Of a DNA stretch of 64,000 nt, positions 53,354 to 63,044 are shown one piece after another. Position 1 is the stretch's first letter, and every line of letters starts with the position of its first letter. This DNA comes from Rhodospirillales bacterium (GTDB lineage: Bacteria > Pseudomonadota > Alphaproteobacteria > Reyranellales > Reyranellaceae): the NCBI GenBank assembly GCA_016699855.1, contig CP064988.1:4864501-4928500 (forward strand), in the 5' to 3' direction. A program made the translations under genes and the position numbers. Under the pieces are notes generated by a model. That model made no database searches and had not been told where the DNA came from. It saw only the letters and a list, made by a program, of their open reading frames with translations.

Positions 53354-54817
53354 ATGTCCGAAGCGCGGCTCGCCGCCTGCCAAAGCTACCGCGATGACCC
53401 GCTGGGCTTCGTGCGGGACTCGTTCCCGTGGGGGACGGGGGCGCTGGCGGGGCTGGACGGGCCGGCGGGCTGGCAGGCGGCGTTGCTGGAGGACATCGGC
53501 GCGGCGCTGCGCGGCGGCGCGCCGGTGCGCATGGCGACGGCGTCGGGCCACGGCGTCGGCAAGACGGCGGTGTGCGCCTGGCTGACGCTGTGGTTCCTGA
53601 GCACGCGGGCCGATCCGCAGGTCGTCGTCACCGCCGGCACCGAGAACCAGCTGCGCGGCAAGACCTGGCGCGAGCTGGCGAAGTGGCTGCGGCTGCTGGC
53701 GCACGGCGCCCTGTTCCGGCTGACGGCCGACCGGCTGTCGCTGATCGGCGCGGAGCGCACGTGGTTCGCGCAGGCGGTGCCGTGGAACCGCGCGCGCGGC
53801 GACGCCTTCGCGGGCACGCACGAGCGCCACGTGATGATGCTGTACGACGAGGCCAGCGCGATCGACGACACGATCTGGGACGTGACCGAGGGCGCCATGG
53901 CGACGCCCGGCGCGCTGTGGCTGGTGTTCGGCAACCCGACGCGGGCCGACGGCCGCTTCGCGGAGTGCTTCGGGCGCTTCGCGCACCGCTGGACGACGCG
54001 GCACGTCGACGCGCGCGATTGCGGGCGCGCCGACGCGGCGCAGATCGGGCGCTGGATCGAGGATTACGGGCTCGATTCGGATTTCGTGCGTATGCGCGTC
54101 ACCGGCCAGTTCCCGCGCGCCTCGTCGGAGCGCTTCGTGCCGGCCGATCTGGTGGCGCAGGCGCGCCAGCGCGCGGCGCTCGACCCGCGCGCCGGGCCGC
54201 TGCTGATGGGCGTCGACGTGGCGCGGTTCGGTGACGACCATTCGGTGGCGCTGCTGCGCCGGGGCGACCGCGTGCTGGCGCTGACGCGCTGGCACCGGCT
54301 CGACACGATGCAATTGGCGGCGCAGGTCTCCGGCCTGATCAATTCATGGCGGCCGGTGCGGGTGTTCGTCGACGGCGTCGGCGTCGGCGGCGGCGTGGTC
54401 GACCGGCTGCGCCAGCTCGGCCACCAGGTGGTCGAGGTCAACGCCGGCGCCCGGGCGCGCGACGACAGGCGCTTCGCCAATCTGCGGGCGGAGATGTGGA
54501 GCGCGATGCGCGACTGGCTGGTGGCCGGCGGCGCGCTGCCGGTCGACGACGAGGCGCTGGCGCGCGAGATCGCGACGCCGGGCTACGGCTTCGACCCGCG
54601 CAACCGGCTGCGGCTGGAGGGCAAGGACGAGCTGCGCGCCCGCGGCGACGGCTCGCCCGACGCCGCCGACGCGCTGGCCCTGACCTTCGCGGCGCCGGTG
54701 TCCGGCCTCGGCGCCGGCGCCTGGGGACCCGGCGGCTGGGAGGCGGATCCGTTTCTCTTCCCGCGCCAGACACGGACCGAGGGCGGCTGGGTGGTGTTCC
54801 CCGGCGATCGGCGCTAG
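53354..54817 (+). CDS. Phage terminase large subunit
   Basis: 487 residues. The ATPase domain has Walker A SGHGVGKTA (64-72) and Walker B MLYDEAS with D165/E166; the nuclease domain begins MGVDVARFGDDHSVALLRRG and has later acidic positions in VFVDGVGVGGG and the SPDAADALALTF end. It packages phage DNA or belongs to a domesticated prophage or gene-transfer unit. No portal, capsid or tail genes flank it. Its composition matches the host, so it has been resident long or came from a high-GC phage. Confidence 0.88.
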   Translation: MSEARLAACQSYRDDPLGFVRDSFPWGTGALAGLDGPAGWQAALLEDIGAALRGGAPVRMATASGHGVGKTAVCAWLTLWFLSTRADPQVVVTAGTENQLRGKTWRELAKWLRLLAHGALFRLTADRLSLIGAERTWFAQAVPWNRARGDAFAGTHERHVMMLYDEASAIDDTIWDVTEGAMATPGALWLVFGNPTRADGRFAECFGRFAHRWTTRHVDARDCGRADAAQIGRWIEDYGLDSDFVRMRVTGQFPRASSERFVPADLVAQARQRAALDPRAGPLLMGVDVARFGDDHSVALLRRGDRVLALTRWHRLDTMQLAAQVSGLINSWRPVRVFVDGVGVGGGVVDRLRQLGHQVVEVNAGARARDDRRFANLRAEMWSAMRDWLVAGGALPVDDEALAREIATPGYGFDPRNRLRLEGKDELRARGDGSPDAADALALTFAAPVSGLGAGAWGPGGWEADPFLFPRQTRTEGGWVVFPGDRR

Positions 54818-54960
54818 GCAGCCGCCAGAGCCAGACGCGCCATTAGGAGTACGTCGGTAAAGGCGCCGTCGAGCCTAAGCGCGCAGCGTCGGCGCCTCTA
54901 AAGCGCGAAGGCCCTTCTTCGGGTCCTCAGCGTCATCCATCAAACTGCCCCGCGCGCGCG

Positions 54961-56037
54961 TCAAAAGACCAGTCGCGACCTGTCATATGGCGACGTCGGC
55001 AAGACGTCCGGGACAAAAATCCGAGCCTCGGCCAGAATACGGTGCTTACGCACAATCCCGGTTGAAATTTCTGTAAATAAGTTGCCTACCTCATTTTCGA
55101 GTGCCAGAAGTCCATTGAGGGAGGTTGCGCCTGCGCCAAATATTTGGCGCGTCTCGTTGGGCACAGTGAGGCTAGCGCGAAGCTGGGAGTCATTTGCCAA
55201 TTCCGTAAGCCACGACTTTGCCACGCTAAGTAGTAGTAAGCTACCGCCGTAGGGCACGACGAGTCTTTCACTAGGAATACGGTAGGCGATAGCAGCAATG
55301 TCATAGCTGGATACCGCAATCTCTTGATCGGCGTCTGCTTTGATTGTTTTTAGCAGACGAATTACCGCTCGCAGGTTGCCGCCTACTTCGGAATCCTTCT
55401 GGTGTATCATGTAGTTGTGCAGAAATGGAAAATTGTCGATCGTGCGGCCAGCTGCGCTATCCAAGATCGAAATGCCCCGCTGAGTAATATCGTTTGTGTC
55501 AATGTAGTTCTTAGTGTTGAGCCACGCAGCAACGACGACGTCCACATTTCGCGTTAGAGAGCCCTCAGATAGATGAATTGCCTTTCCCGGAGCTGTGTCG
55601 ACAATTGCTTTCGGGAATGCAGCTGTAAGTACTTCGGAGCAATGGCCGCGAAGCGCGAGGAGGTCTGATAGCGCGTCGCCACTATACGGAGATTGTGGTT
55701 CCAATGGCTTGCGAAGGTATATGAATCGCTGTTCAAGAACGAGAAGGTCGATGTCACTATGCGCTTTGATGTGCGTGTCGCTCGTAACCGACCCCTGAAA
55801 CGTAAATTCAGGCTTGTGCCACGACGCATCCTCTAGAGACTTCCGAATATGTGAAGATACTCGGCGACCCTCTTCATACGATTTTTCTGTATATGCGGAA
55901 TCAATAGGCTGCATCGCGCCAATGACATACTTGACGTTATCGTCTTCCTGCAATGACGCGTATGCCTCACTCATCGCCTTTCTGGTGATCGTAGGATCGT
56001 TTCGTCGAGAACGAAGGCGTTCGAGGCGAGGAGGCAT
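54961..56037 (-). CDS. CD-NTase (cGAS/DncV-like nucleotidyltransferase), CBASS
   Basis: 358 residues. The polymerase-beta-type active site is visible as QGSVTSDTHIKAHSDIDLLVL: S83 of the GS motif and metal aspartates D95 and D97, with the third Asp (D166) in RNVDVVVAAW. A helical C-terminal half follows (NLRAVIRLLKTIKADAD). Such enzymes make cyclic oligonucleotides upon phage infection. It is 17 bp downstream of the patatin gene on the same strand. Base composition is far more AT-rich than the flanks, a sign of transfer. The nucleotide product and clade cannot be read from sequence. Confidence 0.83.
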   Translation of the reverse strand: MPPRLERLRSRRNDPTITRKAMSEAYASLQEDDNVKYVIGAMQPIDSAYTEKSYEEGRRVSSHIRKSLEDASWHKPEFTFQGSVTSDTHIKAHSDIDLLVLEQRFIYLRKPLEPQSPYSGDALSDLLALRGHCSEVLTAAFPKAIVDTAPGKAIHLSEGSLTRNVDVVVAAWLNTKNYIDTNDITQRGISILDSAAGRTIDNFPFLHNYMIHQKDSEVGGNLRAVIRLLKTIKADADQEIAVSSYDIAAIAYRIPSERLVVPYGGSLLLLSVAKSWLTELANDSQLRASLTVPNETRQIFGAGATSLNGLLALENEVGNLFTEISTGIVRKHRILAEARIFVPDVLPTSPYDRSRLVF

Positions 56038-56054
56038 TGTCGACCCCAGAAGTT

Positions 56055-56963
56055 TTAGAGGATCACGCGACAGAAAACTTCCTCACTTTCGCGAAAAGCG
56101 GTCCGTCCACATTCAAACATTCGATCAAGCAATCTGCTGTTGGTTTCAAGCAAGTCAGTGTGAATATCAAAATCCGTCGAGCTAAAGGGAATACGACACG
56201 ATTGTAACTGAGGATATGTAGCCTTCATAAAAAATTCTTGAGTAATCGCGGTTGTCTGGAGAGTTGTTTCAAATACGCGAATACCTGGATGTGATCTTAT
56301 CCATCGCGAGAAGCCGCGGGGCGCTTTGGTCGCGAATCGTCCGGTGCCCACCGTAAGGAGCTTGACGTCGGCGATCGCCTGGCCAAGAGGGCCATTCGCA
56401 TCTAGAAATGCAAACAGCGAAGGATCATTTGCCGAAAATCCACCGTCAATTAGCTCATGTTCAGAGCCCGCGAGATTCAGAGCTACTGGGTGGAAGTAAG
56501 GGTAGGCGGAGCACGATGCGGTCACCACTTCACCGATGGTCCGCCCAAAACCTGGTTGGAAGCTCGCGGAACCGGCCCATGCGCCCGAAGTATAGCTCTT
56601 GAAAACGGTTGGTCTGCTGTGCGTTAGATTTGTTGTGACAATCGCGGTCTTTGTTTGGAATTTGTCAAATCGGTCGTGTCCAAAGATATCAGACGCGAGC
56701 TCTGCAAGGCGAGCGCTTCGTGTTGAGGGCCAACGTGCGCCGAGAACCCAAGGAATTCGTTCTTGATATTTTGCGGCAATGTCATTGACGCTCCAGCCCA
56801 AGCTAAGGAGCGAGCCAATTATGGCGCCAGTACTTGTACCGGCTATCAAGTCGAAATGCTTACACAGCGGCGAGCCGAGAACGGCCTCCACCTCTGTGAG
56901 CACTCCTAGGCTGAATACGCCCTTGGCGCCCCCTCCCATCAAAGCCAGTATCCGGAACGGCAT
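56055..56963 (-). CDS. Patatin-like phospholipase effector (CapV-like), CBASS
   Basis: 302 residues from the ATG with GAGG upstream; an ATG 12 bases earlier is possible. The oxyanion motif GGGAKG (10-15), nucleophile elbow GTSTG (S44) and the catalytic Asp in IDGGF (D173) are intact. In CBASS, CapV degrades membrane phospholipids when it binds the cyclic nucleotide from the CD-NTase. As first gene of the pair it has a candidate promoter on the minus strand (TTGACG at 57019-57014, TACATC at 56995-56990). No Cap2/Cap3 or HORMA/TRIP13 genes are present, so this is a minimal two-gene (type I) layout. Confidence 0.85.
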   Translation of the reverse strand: MPFRILALMGGGAKGVFSLGVLTEVEAVLGSPLCKHFDLIAGTSTGAIIGSLLSLGWSVNDIAAKYQERIPWVLGARWPSTRSARLAELASDIFGHDRFDKFQTKTAIVTTNLTHSRPTVFKSYTSGAWAGSASFQPGFGRTIGEVVTASCSAYPYFHPVALNLAGSEHELIDGGFSANDPSLFAFLDANGPLGQAIADVKLLTVGTGRFATKAPRGFSRWIRSHPGIRVFETTLQTTAITQEFFMKATYPQLQSCRIPFSSTDFDIHTDLLETNSRLLDRMFECGRTAFRESEEVFCRVIL

Positions 56964-57141
56964 CTGGCGCCTCATGCGTCATTTTTCAAGATGTACCGCC
57001 ACTGGGGGCTATGCGTCAACGGTTGTAGTTTACGATTTTATTTCTCTGGTTGGGAGTATGCGCGGCGAGGGCCTTATTCAATGGGGCGAGTAGACGGTAT
57101 ATTGACACGCCAGCGACGGAGCCATCTTGGGAGACCCAGCC

Positions 57142-57891
57142 ATGCCGATCTACGAACGCGGCCCCGTCCGTATCCACTACGAGGAGGCGGGATCGGGCTT
57201 CCCGCTGCTGGTCATCCCCGGCGGCGGGTTGAACGCGACGACGGCGTTCCTGAGCGGCGGCGCGCCGTTCAACGCGATGGAGGCGCTGAAGGACCGCTAC
57301 CGTTGCGTCACCATGGATCTGCGCAACGCCAATGGCGGGCGGTCGTCGGGGCCGCTCGAGGTCGAGCGGCCGTGGGACGCCCACACCGACGACCATATCG
57401 GGCTGATGGACCATCTCGGCATCGACCGGTTCATGGTACTGGGCTACTGCATCGGTGGTCCGTTCACGTGGAACCTGATCAAGCGCGCGCCCGGCCGCGT
57501 GGTCGCCGCCGTGCTGACGCAGCCCAGCGGCTTCCGGCCCGAGCTGCCGGACCAGTTCTACGCCAACAACATCGCCAACTGGGGCCCGGCGCTGTGCGCG
57601 CGCCGGCCCGACATCACGATGGAGATGGTGGCGGCGTTCCTGCAGCGGATGTACCGCGACACCGGCGATTTCGTGTTCACGGTGTCGCGGGACTTCGTGC
57701 GCAACTGCCGGACGCCGGTGCTGGTGCTGCCCGACGACATCCCGCCGCATCCCTTCGCCGTGGCGATGGAGACGGTGCGGCTGGCGCCGCGGTCGGAGGT
57801 CAGCCTGTACCCGTGGAAGGAGCCGCCGGAGATGATCCCGGTGGTGGTGCGCCAGGTGCGCAGCTTCCTCAAGGCGCATGAGCCGGGGTAG
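57142..57891 (+). CDS. Alpha/beta hydrolase-fold protein with Cys at the nucleophile elbow
   Basis: 249 residues. VIPGGGLNATTAF forms the oxyanion area and MDLRNANGG follows. The nucleophile elbow is GYCIGG, placing C103 where Ser usually stands, as in dienelactone hydrolase. An acid residue is present in LVLPDDIPP, but the C-terminal catalytic His is not evident (the region reads PWKEPPEMIP). It may be a hydrolase of unusual mechanism or a non-catalytic fold. GGGAG precedes the ATG. GC returns to host level here, marking the right edge of the CBASS island. Confidence 0.82.
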   Translation: MPIYERGPVRIHYEEAGSGFPLLVIPGGGLNATTAFLSGGAPFNAMEALKDRYRCVTMDLRNANGGRSSGPLEVERPWDAHTDDHIGLMDHLGIDRFMVLGYCIGGPFTWNLIKRAPGRVVAAVLTQPSGFRPELPDQFYANNIANWGPALCARRPDITMEMVAAFLQRMYRDTGDFVFTVSRDFVRNCRTPVLVLPDDIPPHPFAVAMETVRLAPRSEVSLYPWKEPPEMIPVVVRQVRSFLKAHEPG

Positions 57892-57910
57892 ACGGGCGGG
57901 TTGCCGCCGC

Positions 57911-58543
57911 CTATCGCATGCCCACGATCCACGTGCCGGTGGTGTAGCGGCCCTGGTAGCCGGTGTCCTTGAGGAACCAGCTCGCGAAGCGGCGGAAGGC
58001 GTCGAGGCCCTTGAGGACGAATTCGCCCTGGTTGGAGTCGAACAGCCTGTACTCGTTCCCGGCGCGCTGCAGGCCCAGCGCGTGGCCGCCGCCCTTGCGG
58101 CGCATCTCGACGAAGTACAGGCCGTCGCCGGCGAAGACCGCGCGCTCCAGCATGGCGGCGCTGACGCCGGTGGTCGACGTCCAGTAGCGGCCGCGGTTGA
58201 CCACCACGCCGTAGCCCTTGAGCACCGCCTCGGCGCGCGGCAGGAACACGTCGGCTGGATTCGAGCCGGTGACGCGGGTGTCGACCATGATGTTCTGGTC
58301 GCGCGTCGCCTGCCAGAAGGTGCCCTGCGCGACCCCGGTGGCGGGATCGAACGGATAGTCGGCGCCGGCCCGCCGCAGGCCGATCCAGCGCAACGCCAGA
58401 CCGGCGCAGAACCCGGCGGGGGCGGCGGCGCCCCACGGGCCGGGCATGTCGTCGTTCAGCACGTCGGTCTGGCTCTGCGACATGGCGTAGACCAGCTCGC
58501 CGCCGGTGCGCGCGGTGGTCTGCACGTAGCTCCAAGTGTCCAT
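57911..58543 (-). CDS. YopT/C58-like cysteine protease candidate
   Basis: 210 residues. A Cys-His-Asp set in the C58 order is visible: C46 in AGFCAGLALRWIG, H154 in GGGHALGLQ and D169 in YRLFDSNQGEFVLKG, the last closely following the YopT/AvrPphB signature (FDPNxGEF). No signal peptide is seen. I take the ATG with GGAG 6 bases upstream. Relatives include secreted effectors and toxin domains, but no secretion genes are nearby, so the target and even export are open. The call rests on motif order only. Confidence 0.6.
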   Translation of the reverse strand: MDTWSYVQTTARTGGELVYAMSQSQTDVLNDDMPGPWGAAAPAGFCAGLALRWIGLRRAGADYPFDPATGVAQGTFWQATRDQNIMVDTRVTGSNPADVFLPRAEAVLKGYGVVVNRGRYWTSTTGVSAAMLERAVFAGDGLYFVEMRRKGGGHALGLQRAGNEYRLFDSNQGEFVLKGLDAFRRFASWFLKDTGYQGRYTTGTWIVGMR

Positions 58544-58930
58544 CTTCCGCTCCACCAGCCCGCCACCCGGCCGGGGCGATACCCGGAAAGATGTGAGCGT
58601 TAACTCATAAACGCGGAATGCGGGGGGATATTCCCACGGCGGGGAGATTTTTTCGGGGGCGGGAGGGTCCGTGGCCGGAGGCTGCCTTCCTGGATTCGCC
58701 TGACACGGCCGAGGCCTGGCTGGCGGCGCACGCCCTCCGCCCGTCATCCCGGGCGGAGCGCCGAAGGCGCGCAGTCGAGGGATCTTTCCGCGTCGGGCGC
58801 GGCGGCAAGATCCTTCGACTTCGGCGCTCCGCGCCTGCGCTCAGGATGACGGTTGAGATGCGGTGCGAGCGCGTTCGAGGGCATGTTCCTCCACCGCCCC
58901 GCCCCGCGAAGGGGCGACGGCCGCCGCCGC
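58544..58930. repeat. 387-bp gap holding a palindromic interspersed repeat
   Basis: The first 200 bp (upstream of the protease-like gene) show an AT-rich GTTAACTCATAAAC patch and a GATTTTTTC tract that may include its promoter. The remainder is mostly the ~110-bp palindromic repeat and a short tail to the oxygenase gene. No gene is supported. Confidence 0.6.
58743..58852. repeat. ~110-bp palindromic interspersed repeat, copy 2
   Basis: Starts GTCATCCCGGGCGGAGCGCC and ends GCGCTCAGGATGAC with an inner GTCGAGGGATCTT / AAGATCCTTCGAC pair. It has the same plan as the copy at 46.1 kb, with scattered differences, so both descend from one mobile or REP-like unit. Confidence 0.8.
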
Positions 58931-59785
58931 TCACTCCGCCCGCATCGCGGGGGCGTCGAGGTCGCGCACCTTCTCGGCGCCGGCGTAGAGGATGCGGGTC
59001 TGACGGTCGACCAGGTCGGCGTGGTAGGCGACCGCCGCCGGATCGAACTCGGCGCGGGGCGAGGGGTCGCGGTCGAAATTTCCGTGGGCGTCGACGCCGC
59101 GCACCAGCATGGCGCTGTCGCGCACCGGCGTGAGCTGCCGCACGTGCGTGGGGATGTAGCGCACGGCGTAGCCGATGCGGCGGTGGGCGGCGCGGTTGGG
59201 CGCCGAGCCGTGGATCAGCCGGACGTGGTGCAGCGAGATCTCGCCCGGCCGCAGGACGATGTCGACGGCCTTCGATTCGTCGACCTCGACCTCGATCTCC
59301 TGGCCGCGGCTCAGCAGGTTGCGCTCGTCGAACGTGTCCTTGTGCGCGATCTGCTCGCCGTGGGTGCCGGGCATCACGCGCATGCAGCCGGACTCCACGG
59401 TGCTGGGCGTGAAGGCGATCCACGCCGTGACGATCTCCGGCTTCGACAGGCCCCAGTAGGTCAGATCCTGGTGCCAGCTCACGAAGCTGGGGTCGCGCGC
59501 GCCCTTGGTGAAGAAGCCGCTGCCCCAGGCGAGGATGTCGGGGCCGATGATGTCCTCGACCGCGTCGAGCACGGCGGGGTGGCGCACCAGATCCTCGAGC
59601 CACGGCACCAGCAGATGCGGTTTCATGTTCGTTTTGCGCGAGATCGCGCCGCCCTCGCGCGCCTCCATGGCGCGCAGCCGGCGCTCGCATTGCGCGGCGT
59701 CGTCCTCCGACATGACGCGGATGGGAAAGTGGAAGCCGTCGCGGTGGTAGGCCGCGACCTGCGCCTCGGTCAGCGCCTTGGGCAT
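58931..59785 (-). CDS. Phytanoyl-CoA dioxygenase family protein
   Basis: 284-residue Fe(II)/2-oxoglutarate oxygenase. H105 and D107 (FVSWHQDLTYWGL) and the distal His in IHGSAPNRAAHRRIGYAVRYIP, followed by an Arg, form the metal and 2-oxoglutarate site. PHLLVPWLEDLVRHPAVLDAVEDIIGPDILAWGSGFFTK is a strong family segment. It is distinct from the copy at 21 kb. Substrate unknown; the adjacent peptide-type transporter might import it. Confidence 0.9.
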   Translation of the reverse strand: MPKALTEAQVAAYHRDGFHFPIRVMSEDDAAQCERRLRAMEAREGGAISRKTNMKPHLLVPWLEDLVRHPAVLDAVEDIIGPDILAWGSGFFTKGARDPSFVSWHQDLTYWGLSKPEIVTAWIAFTPSTVESGCMRVMPGTHGEQIAHKDTFDERNLLSRGQEIEVEVDESKAVDIVLRPGEISLHHVRLIHGSAPNRAAHRRIGYAVRYIPTHVRQLTPVRDSAMLVRGVDAHGNFDRDPSPRAEFDPAAVAYHADLVDRQTRILYAGAEKVRDLDAPAMRAE

Positions 59786-60110
59786 GGCGGGAACTCCCTG
59801 CTGATGGCGGCGTGTCGTCCGCGGCGATCATGTCGCGCGGTCGGCGCCGGCGCGAGTCCTTCGTCGGCCCGGCATCCCCGCGGCGTCCCGGCACGCGTCA
59901 TGCCCCCTCGCCCCGCGAAGACGGGGAGACGGCCGGGGTGAGGGGCTTCCCATTGACGCCGGGTTGGGCGGGGCCGGTGGAAGCGACCGCCCGGCCGGGC
60001 GCCGCGAAGCGCCTCACCTTCCCACGCCGTCGGCGCGGGCCCGTTCCTCTCCCCGCCTGCGCGGGGCGAGGAGAACCCTCGGCCGCGCGGACGGGGGAGG
60101 TTGGCACTCC
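59786..60110. repeat. 325-bp gap with two dispersed hairpin repeats
   Basis: Copies of the CCCTC...GGGGAG family lie near 59900-59950 (reverse orientation) and 60020-60080 (forward). They stand between the ABC transporter operon and the oxygenase gene on the same strand and may end transcription. No gene is supported. Confidence 0.6.
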
Positions 60111-61085
60111 TCAGCCCCTCAGATGGCAGGCGACCCAGTGGCCGGCGCTGGACTGCTTGAGCGTCGGGCTCTCGGTGGCGCAGAGCGGCAGCTTGCGGAT
60201 CGGGCAGCGGGTGTGGAAGTGGCAGCCGGGCGGCGGGTTGATCGGGCTGGGCACGTCGCCCTCCAGCCGGATGCGCTGGCGCTTGACGCTGGGATCGGGG
60301 ATCGGCACGGCCGAGAGCAGCGCCTCTGTGTAGGGGTGCAGCGGGTTCGCGTAGAGGTCCTTGGCCGGCGCGATCTCGACGATGCGCCCGAGGTACATGA
60401 CGGCGACGCGGGTGCTGATGTGCTCGACCACGCTGAGGTCGTGGGCGATGAACAGGTAGGTGAGGCCGAACTTCTCCTGCAGGTCCTCGAGCAGGTTGAT
60501 GACCTGGGCCTGGATCGAGACGTCGAGCGCCGACACCGGCTCGTCGCACACGATCAGCTTGGGCGAGACGGCGAGCGCGCGGGCGATGCCGATGCGCTGG
60601 CGCTGGCCGCCGGAGAACTCGTGCGGGAAGCGGCGCATGTGGTCGGCGTTGAGCCCGACCGTCTCCAGCAGCTCGGCGACGCGCTCGTCGTAGGCGGCGC
60701 GGTCCTTGGCCAGGCCGTGGATGGTCAGCGCCTCGCCGATGATGGCGCCCACCGTCATGCGCGGGTTGAGCGAGGCGTAGGGGTCCTGGAAGATGATCTG
60801 CATGTCGCGGCACAGGGCGCGCAGGTCGCTCTTGCCGAGCGCGCCCATGTCCTTGCCCTCGAACCACACCTCGCCCGAGCTCGGCTCGATCAGGCGCAGG
60901 ATGCAGCGGCCGGTGGTCGACTTGCCGCAGCCCGACTCGCCCACCAGCCCCAGCGTCTCGCCGGCCGCCAGCTCGAAGCTGACGCCGTCGACGGCGTGCA
61001 CGCGGCCGACCTCGCGCGACAGCAGGCCGCCCTTGATCGGGAAGCGTTTGACGAGGTCCTTGACGCGCAGCAGGGGTTCGCTCAT
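60111..61085 (-). CDS. Oligopeptide-type ABC transporter ATP-binding protein (OppF/DppF-like)
   Basis: 324 residues. Walker A GESGCGKST, Q-loop IIFQDPYASLNPRMTVG, signature FSGGQRQRIGIARAL and Walker B LIVCDEPVSALD are present. The C-terminal oligopeptide/dipeptide extension (HPYTEALLSAVP and a Cys-containing CHFHTRCPIRKLPLC) is typical of OppF/DppF and may bind an Fe-S cluster. It is last in the operon order B-C-D-F and powers import with the adjacent ATPase. Confidence 0.93.
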   Translation of the reverse strand: MSEPLLRVKDLVKRFPIKGGLLSREVGRVHAVDGVSFELAAGETLGLVGESGCGKSTTGRCILRLIEPSSGEVWFEGKDMGALGKSDLRALCRDMQIIFQDPYASLNPRMTVGAIIGEALTIHGLAKDRAAYDERVAELLETVGLNADHMRRFPHEFSGGQRQRIGIARALAVSPKLIVCDEPVSALDVSIQAQVINLLEDLQEKFGLTYLFIAHDLSVVEHISTRVAVMYLGRIVEIAPAKDLYANPLHPYTEALLSAVPIPDPSVKRQRIRLEGDVPSPINPPPGCHFHTRCPIRKLPLCATESPTLKQSSAGHWVACHLRG

Positions 61086-61107
61086 CGGGGCGCGGTCCTC
61101 GGGACGG

Positions 61108-62093
<986 letters not shown>

Positions 62094-62097
<4 letters not shown>

Positions 62098-63044
62098 AGG
62101 ACGCGGCGCGGATCGAGCGCGTCGCGCAGCCCGTCGCCGATGAAGTTGATGGTGATGACGGCGAGGAAGATGGCGGCGCCGGGGAACAGCACCCAGTGGG
62201 GCGCGAAGTCGAGGTAGTCCTTGGCGTCGCGCAGCATGCTGCCCCAGGTTGGGATGTCGGACGGGAAGCCCAGCCCGAGGAACGACAGCGTCGATTCCGC
62301 GATGATGGCGGCCGCCACGTCGATCGTGCCGGCGACGATCACCGGGCCGAGCGCGTTGGGCAGGATGTGGTGCGTCACGGTACGCGGCGTCGAGGCGCCC
62401 AGCGCGCGCGCGGCCTCGACGAACTCCTTCTCGCGCAGCGACAGGAACTGCGCCCGCACCAGCCGCGCCACCTGCATCCAGCGCAGGCCGCCGATCACCG
62501 CCACGATCAGGATGAAGGCGCCGCCCTCCGGCCCCATCACCGATTTCACGGAGTCGCGGAACAGGTAGATCAGCAGCAGCAGCAGCGGCAGCAGCGGCAG
62601 CGCCAGGAACAGGTCGGTGAGCCACATCAGCGCTGCGTCGACCCAGCCGCTGGCCATGCCGGCGATGGCGCCGACCAGCACGCCGACCACGACCGCCACG
62701 ACCATCGCCGCCAGACCGACCGCCAGCGAGATTCGGCCGCCGTAGAGCAGGCGCGCCAGCAGGTCCTGGCCGAGGTCGTCGGTGCCCAGCGGATGCGCCC
62801 ACGAGGGCCCCTTGAGCTTGTGGGCGAAGTCGATGTCGTTGATCGCCACCGGCCAGAGGAACGGACCGAGGATCACGGCCACGATCAGCGTCAGCAGGAT
62901 GACGGCGCTCGCGACCGCGAGCCGGTGCTTGCGGAAGCGGCGCCACGCCTCGCCGGCCGGCGTGAGCGGCCGGCTCCGGCGCGCCGCCGACGCGGCCGGC
63001 GCCACCGCGTCAGCGGTAGGCGATGCGGGGGTCGAGCCAGCCAT
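62094..63044 (-). CDS. Oligopeptide-type ABC transporter permease (OppC/DppC-like)
   Basis: 316 residues from the ATG, which overlaps the oppB-like gene by 35 bases; a GTG at 63005 just after that stop is the alternative start. The N-terminal OppC region (AWRRFRKHRLAVASAVILLTLIVAVILGP), HPLGTDDLGQDLLARLLYGGRISLAVG and the EAA loop EFVEAARALGASTPRTVTHHILPNALG are diagnostic, with about six membrane segments. Confidence 0.93.

Noticed and set aside
52645..57100. Complete prophage
   Set aside because: Only terminase genes are phage-like. No integrase, portal, capsid, tail or lysis genes and no attachment repeats were found.
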